Program-made: the position numbers and the translations under genes
Assembly (NCBI GenBank): GCA_017474705.1
Contig: JAFVHC010000181.1
Location: 1-9,283, forward strand
Direction: 5' to 3'
DNA from: Bacillota bacterium
Lineage (GTDB): Bacteria; Bacillota; Clostridia; Lachnospirales; Bianqueaceae
Length of the DNA: 9,283 nt
Notes under the pieces: generated by a model
Told to the model about the DNA's origin: nothing
The model's database searches: none
What the model saw: only the letters and a program-made list of their open reading frames with translations
In this document: positions 5,534 through 9,283 of the stretch, piece after piece
How positions within the stretch are numbered: the first letter of the stretch is position 1
How the letters are laid out: every line of letters begins with the position of its first letter

Positions 5534-8500
5534 ATGAAACAAAACTCAAAGAAAATCAGACAGTTTTTCGCTGCTCTGCTCGGTGTGCTTCTGATCCTCA
5601 ACAGTCTGAGCCTTGCCGCTCCCAGCATGGTATATGCTGAGGAATCCGAGACCCAGATCGTTGAAGAGACGGCAGACGAGGCGCAGGAAGAAGTGTCCGA
5701 CGTCGAGGCTGGCGAAGAGGCCGAGCCCGGCGATGCAGCAGACGAGGAAGAGGCTGCTGAGGAAGAGGCTGAAGAGCCCGCCGAAGAAGCAGAACCTTCC
5801 GAGGAAGTTCCTGAAGAGGTAGAGGAAGAAGCCGAAGTCGAAGAAGTCGAAGAGACTGAAGAAGAGGCCGAACCCGAGGAAGCTCCTCAGGAAGAAGAGG
5901 CTGAAGAAGAGCCTGAACTTCTTGAAGAAGAAAAGACTGAGCTCGATTTCCCGCAGTTCCAGGCGGACAACGATGGAAAGACCGTACTTGCGTTCACTTC
6001 CGATATCCATAATGGAACGTCAAGCGGCAGCGAGTCAAACGTCGGCAGCAACCGTCTGACCACTTGGCTGAGCAATGTCTCACCGAAGTATAACAATAAT
6101 ATTTGTGTCTTCGGTTTCTGCGGCGATATGGCTGGAGCCAATACGAACGAGACTACGTTCTGGACGTTTACAAAGACGGTTATGGACAATATCACCAGCC
6201 ACAATATGGATGGCGTCTATGCAGTCGGCAATCATGAGTACATGAACGGACAGATGGCTACGGCAACAGCTTCCCCAGAAGTACGAGGAAAGTATAAGTT
6301 AAATGCCGAGGGCCGTGCTGTATCCGGTGAGAATTATGTCATGTACTGCCTTGGTACGAACAGCTCTCATGGCAGCAGCTGGGCCTATGATGACAGCCAG
6401 ATCACCAGTCTTACGAATTATCTGAATAGTGTAAGCAATGATAAGGTCATCATCATTTTGACACATTTCCCGCTGCATGATTATGGCATGCACAGAACCG
6501 GTAATACCGTCCCCGTGCTCAATGCGATCAACGCAGCTGCGGTCGGTGCGGATGGAACATATGGCACTTCAGACGATAAGAAGATCGTCTTCCTGTGGGG
6601 CCATAACCATTCCGAAGGCGACTCCAACTATGATGAAGTCTGGCAGCCTGGAGATAAGATCAACGACAATAACAGCTCAACGATCTATTTCTTCTATGCT
6701 GCAGCCGGCTGCATGTCTGATTCGGAATATGGACAGAGCGCCAGGGTCAAAGGCAAAGGCCTTGTTCTTGAGATCAATAACAAAAACCAGCTGGCATTTA
6801 CCTATTATGATGCCAATGGTAATAACGTAACCGAACCCAGTGGTCAGACCATCACCGAGCAGGATCCGGTCGAAGCTACCGGTGTTTCCATCGTTGAAAC
6901 AAACCCGACTGTAGATGAAGGAAGAAAGATCCAGCTTCATCTGGCATATACTCCTTCTGACGCGAACAGCAATACAGCTGTGACCTGGAGCAGCAGCAAT
7001 ACTTCTATTGCTACTGTAAACTCTTCTGGTGTCGTGACCGATGTCAAGGAAGGTACTGCAACGATCACAGTCAGAGCCGCTGATGGCAGCTATTCTGCGA
7101 GCCGTGTAGTGACCGTCAACCATAATGAGAATCCTTCCGTTGAGGAAACCGTCAATATCACGCCTACCACGAATAATCCTTCTGTATCCGTAAACATCAA
7201 TGTTGGTGATACACTGATCGTCAACGTGACCAATGGTTCTTCCAACAGCGCCTATGACTTTACCGCAACGTTCAGCAAGAACGGCGTCGTTTCGAGCGAA
7301 GGAAGCACCACAAAGAATATTGCTGCCGGTGATACCGCTCAGTTCACGTTTACGGGAGTTGCTGACGGTGTTGTCGACATCACCATCCAGAACAGCAACA
7401 CCTACGGCAGTCAGTACACAAGAAAAGGTGTCATCCATGTAACCGTTGGTGAAGGCGGCGATACTCCTGTCGATCCTCCGACCGGTGACACTATCGCCAT
7501 CACTCCGTCCACAGAAGAGCCTGAAGAGACCATTCAGATCGCTGTTGGTGATACGCTTACCATCAATACGACCAATGGTTCTTCTAACAGCGCTTATGAT
7601 TTCACCGCTACGATCAGCGACACCAGTGTTGGCCAGCTTCAGAGCAACGCCACTGTCAACATTGCAGCTGGTGGAACCGCTGCTTTCACTGTGAAGGGCC
7701 TTAAGGAAGGTACTTTCGATGTCACGATCCAGAATGAGAACCAGTACGGCAGCCAGTATGTACGTAAGGGCGTCGTTCATGTGATCGTTGGCGATGTTAC
7801 CCCGCCGACACCTGGTGAAGGCACCAACTACAAGCTGGTCGACAAGCTCTCTGCCAATAAAGAGTACTTGATCGTCAACAGGAACACTGCCGGCAGCGGC
7901 TATGCTCTGACCAGCCCAGGTGGAACCGAAAGTGGTGCGACCATGCGCAGCACTTCTGTTACGGTCCAGAACGGTGATGTGGATGGAGATGGAAAATCTG
8001 ACATCTATATCAACTCTAACGCGACCGCTATCGTCTGGAAGACCAGTGCTGAATTCACGATCCTCACAGATGAATATGGCGATTTCGGACAGGGCTTTGA
8101 CCTTAGCAATGCGAACCCTGGTGGATATCTGGAAGGCAGACAGGGCGACGTCAAAGTTTATTCTGCTCTGAGCTACAATGTTACTGGTAACAGACGCGGA
8201 TGGAGATACATCACGGATAGCAACCAGCTCCAGCATGTAGGCGGACAGAATACTTATAAGGTCGTTTATAATAATGGTAATTTTGTCGATGAATACAATG
8301 ACACTACCATCAGGACCTACCTCTTTGAGAAGGTCGATGGTACTCATACTCATACCTGGGGTGAGTGGACAGTGACCACGCCTGCCTCCTGCACCGAAAA
8401 GGGTGTCGAGACTCGTACCTGCTCTGGTTGCGGAGAGACACAGACCCGTGACATCGATGCACTTGGCCATGACTTTGGTGAGTGGACAGTGACCACACCT

Positions 8501-9283
8501 GCTACCTGCAGCGCAGAGGGTGTTGAGACCCGTGCCTGCTCCAGATGTGATGTAACAGAGACTCGTCCAATCGACAAGATCGCACATACCTATGGCGAGC
8601 CCGAATGGACCTGGACCGGCAATGATGCGGATGGTTACACCGCAGCTGTCGCGACGTTCAAGTGCTCCGTCTGCGAAGATGAGCAGAATGTCGATGCGAC
8701 TGTAACAAGCACCGAAGCTGGAACGAATATCATCTATATTGCGACCGCGGCGTTCCAGAGCAAAGCTTACACCGATACCAAGACGGTCTCCACGATTCCG
8801 CCTACTTATGAACTGGACAAGACTGAGCTTACGATCGGCGCCAAGACGACCGAACAGCTGACTCTGGTCGGTTCCAATGGTTCTACCGGTACGGGTACCT
8901 GGACCAGCAGCAACGAGAAGATCGCTACTGTTGATGAAAATGGTCTTGTTACCGCTGTCAAGTACGGCAAAGCCACGATCCATGTTGAGATGGAAGATGG
9001 TTACGAGGCAGATTGCGCAGTACAGGTCCTGTTCAACGATGTAATGGACGACAGCCAGTATTACTACAAACCGGTTTACTGGGCAGCGGACAAGGGCATC
9101 ACCGCCGGTAATGCGGATGGCAGCTTCGGCGTAGGCGATGACTGCACACGTGAAGCCTTCATCCTGTTCATCTACAGACTGGCAGGTCAGCCGAAGGTCA
9201 GCAATGCGGATCTGAATGCTGTTGACAGCAAGTTCAGCGATGCAGCCGATCTGTCCGGCCACAGCTTCAAGAAGGCTGTCGCC
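5534..9283 (+). CDS. Large secreted SLH-anchored metallophosphoesterase surface protein (3' end outside window)
   Basis: Start ATG 5534 has GGAG (5524-5527) six bases upstream; the frame then stays open for 1250 codons to the window edge. Residues 1-35 are a signal peptide (KK near the start, hydrophobic core, cleavage after V-Y-A35). Residues 36-136 are Glu-rich. Residues about 149-428 are a calcineurin-like metallophosphoesterase with all metal motifs: D157-I-H159, G-D198, G-N233-H234-E235, H311, and G-H357-N-H359. Then follow a Big_2 Ig-like domain (446-529), two 101-residue repeats (539-639 and 653-753), a domain of unknown type (about 765-934) containing a D815-x-D-x-D-G-x-x-D823 calcium-type loop, Cys repeats (940-1017, with a decayed third copy after it), a second Big_2 domain (1092-1166) and an SLH domain from 1167, with another starting at 1234. 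The protein should sit outside the cell, held to the wall by SLH repeats, and hydrolyse phosphate esters; a nucleotide or a phospho-sugar substrate is possible but not shown. Confidence 0.9.
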   Translation, partial: MKQNSKKIRQFFAALLGVLLILNSLSLAAPSMVYAEESETQIVEETADEAQEEVSDVEAGEEAEPGDAADEEEAAEEEAEEPAEEAEPSEEVPEEVEEEAEVEEVEETEEEAEPEEAPQEEEAEEEPELLEEEKTELDFPQFQADNDGKTVLAFTSDIHNGTSSGSESNVGSNRLTTWLSNVSPKYNNNICVFGFCGDMAGANTNETTFWTFTKTVMDNITSHNMDGVYAVGNHEYMNGQMATATASPEVRGKYKLNAEGRAVSGENYVMYCLGTNSSHGSSWAYDDSQITSLTNYLNSVSNDKVIIILTHFPLHDYGMHRTGNTVPVLNAINAAAVGADGTYGTSDDKKIVFLWGHNHSEGDSNYDEVWQPGDKINDNNSSTIYFFYAAAGCMSDSEYGQSARVKGKGLVLEINNKNQLAFTYYDANGNNVTEPSGQTITEQDPVEATGVSIVETNPTVDEGRKIQLHLAYTPSDANSNTAVTWSSSNTSIATVNSSGVVTDVKEGTATITVRAADGSYSASRVVTVNHNENPSVEETVNITPTTNNPSVSVNINVGDTLIVNVTNGSSNSAYDFTATFSKNGVVSSEGSTTKNIAAGDTAQFTFTGVADGVVDITIQNSNTYGSQYTRKGVIHVTVGEGGDTPVDPPTGDTIAITPSTEEPEETIQIAVGDTLTINTTNGSSNSAYDFTATISDTSVGQLQSNATVNIAAGGTAAFTVKGLKEGTFDVTIQNENQYGSQYVRKGVVHVIVGDVTPPTPGEGTNYKLVDKLSANKEYLIVNRNTAGSGYALTSPGGTESGATMRSTSVTVQNGDVDGDGKSDIYINSNATAIVWKTSAEFTILTDEYGDFGQGFDLSNANPGGYLEGRQGDVKVYSALSYNVTGNRRGWRYITDSNQLQHVGGQNTYKVVYNNGNFVDEYNDTTIRTYLFEKVDGTHTHTWGEWTVTTPASCTEKGVETRTCSGCGETQTRDIDALGHDFGEWTVTTPATCSAEGVETRACSRCDVTETRPIDKIAHTYGEPEWTWTGNDADGYTAAVATFKCSVCEDEQNVDATVTSTEAGTNIIYIATAAFQSKAYTDTKTVSTIPPTYELDKTELTIGAKTTEQLTLVGSNGSTGTGTWTSSNEKIATVDENGLVTAVKYGKATIHVEMEDGYEADCAVQVLFNDVMDDSQYYYKPVYWAADKGITAGNADGSFGVGDDCTREAFILFIYRLAGQPKVSNADLNAVDSKFSDAADLSGHSFKKAVA
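5639..5941 (+). other. Segment coding a Glu-rich acidic region of the surface protein
   Basis: Residues 36-136, immediately after the predicted signal-peptide cleavage site, contain 52 Glu in 101 residues by my count, with Ala, Pro and Val between them and only one Lys. The DNA is a low-complexity GAA/GAG run. Such a region is expected to be disordered and strongly negative, and may act as an extended spacer, bind calcium or other cations, or keep the catalytic domain off the wall. Low-complexity DNA of this kind is prone to length variation between strains. Confidence 0.85.
7148..7792 (+). repeat. Two tandem 101-residue repeats in the surface protein
   Basis: Residues 539-639 (7148-7450) and 653-753 (7490-7792) align without gaps and agree at about 60 of 101 positions by hand count. 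Both share V-G-D-T-L, then T-N-G-S-S-N-S-A-Y-D-F-T-A-T, later N-I-A-A-G, and Y-G-S-Q-Y-x-R-K-G-V near the end. The strand-rich pattern suggests a beta-sandwich stalk domain, perhaps of the CARDB or Ig-like type. The joining segment (640-652) is Gly/Asp/Pro-rich. The DNA is also similar, so this is a relatively recent duplication. Confidence 0.85.
8351..8584 (+). repeat. Two 39-residue Cys-containing repeats in the surface protein
   Basis: Units at residues 940-978 and 979-1017 have exactly the same length, agree at 24 of 39 positions, and share H-x-x-G-E-W-T-V-T-T-P-A then C-x9-C-x2-C and G-V-E-T-R. Cysteines are at 953, 963 and 966 in the first unit and 992, 1002 and 1005 in the second. A decayed third copy begins with His1018 and keeps only the C1044-x-x-C1047 pair. 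Similar modules are common in large Clostridia surface proteins; a His plus three Cys per unit could bind zinc, but this is not proven. Confidence 0.82.
9032..9283 (+). other. Start of SLH (S-layer homology) array in the surface protein
   Basis: From residue 1167 the pattern F-N-D-V, Y-Y-Y-K-P-V-Y-W-A-A-D-K-G-I-T-A-G, then G-S-F-G-V-G-D-D-C-T-R-E-A-F-I-L-F-I-Y-R-L-A-G-Q-P matches an SLH domain, which anchors surface proteins to secondary cell-wall polymers. A second unit opens with F-S-D-A at residue 1234 and is cut by the window edge, so two or three units in all are expected. Confidence 0.85.

Noticed and set aside
5546..6204. Minus-strand frames of 154 and 105 codons, rich in Phe/Leu or Ser, opposite the Glu-rich tract and phosphoesterase start.
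   Set aside because: GAA/GAG repeats read in reverse give TTC/CTC-type codons, which explains the Phe/Leu/Ser composition; no independent gene signal was found.
7148..8584. Repeated DNA that might suggest a mobile element or CRISPR array.
   Set aside because: All repeats are in frame within one open gene and encode protein repeats; there are no spacers, terminal inverted repeats or transposase.
6677..9262. An 861-codon open frame on the minus strand, opposite the large surface-protein gene.
   Set aside because: It is codon-aligned with the sense gene, so antisense stops arise only where the sense gene uses TTA, CTA or TCA, which it avoids after the TCA at 6674-6676. The sense frame has a signal peptide, catalytic motifs and known domains; the antisense product resembles nothing.

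Overview
The window looks like a chromosomal segment from a Gram-positive, gut- or rumen-type Firmicute, most likely class Clostridia. The evidence is a GGAGG-type ribosome-binding site before most genes, a sigma-A-like promoter, and a very large secreted protein that ends in SLH (S-layer homology) repeats and carries bacterial Ig-like domains. A MATE transporter fused to an RsbW-like ATPase domain and sugar-degradation neighbours fit the same picture. The genus cannot be read from this sequence.

Layout. (1) 1-204, plus strand: the C-terminal end of a protein that looks like a GH78 alpha-L-rhamnosidase, followed by a candidate intrinsic terminator. (2) 235-5202, minus strand: three closely spaced genes that look like one operon. 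Transcription order is a MATE-family transporter with a C-terminal histidine-kinase-type ATPase-like domain, a CocE/NonD-type (peptidase S15-like) alpha/beta hydrolase, and an ADP-ribosylglycohydrolase (DraG/ARH) family protein with an extra C-terminal domain. Gaps are 24 and 12 bp. A good promoter (TTGAAT, 17 bp, TATAAT) lies just upstream of the MATE gene. (3) 5203-5533: a 331-bp AT-rich divergent intergenic region with this promoter, a strong 20-bp palindrome, a second inverted repeat and a weaker promoter candidate for the rightward gene. (4) 5534-9283, plus strand: the first 1250 codons of one huge open gene that runs off the window. It encodes a signal peptide, a roughly 100-residue Glu-rich segment, a calcineurin-like metallophosphoesterase with all its metal motifs, a Big_2 Ig-like domain, two 101-residue tandem repeats, a domain with a calcium-loop motif, Cys-containing 39-residue repeats, another Big_2 domain and the start of an SLH array.

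How the parts may work together. The minus-strand operon combines export, ester or amide hydrolysis and a glycohydrolase-fold enzyme, and ends convergently against a probable rhamnosidase. This is compatible with handling a decorated small molecule or glycoside, but the substrate is unknown and the link is inference. The large protein is most simply a cell-wall-anchored secreted phosphoesterase that releases phosphate from extracellular substrates. It shares only the intergenic region with the operon, and no functional link is visible. No RNA genes, CRISPR arrays, insertion sequences or attachment sites were seen.
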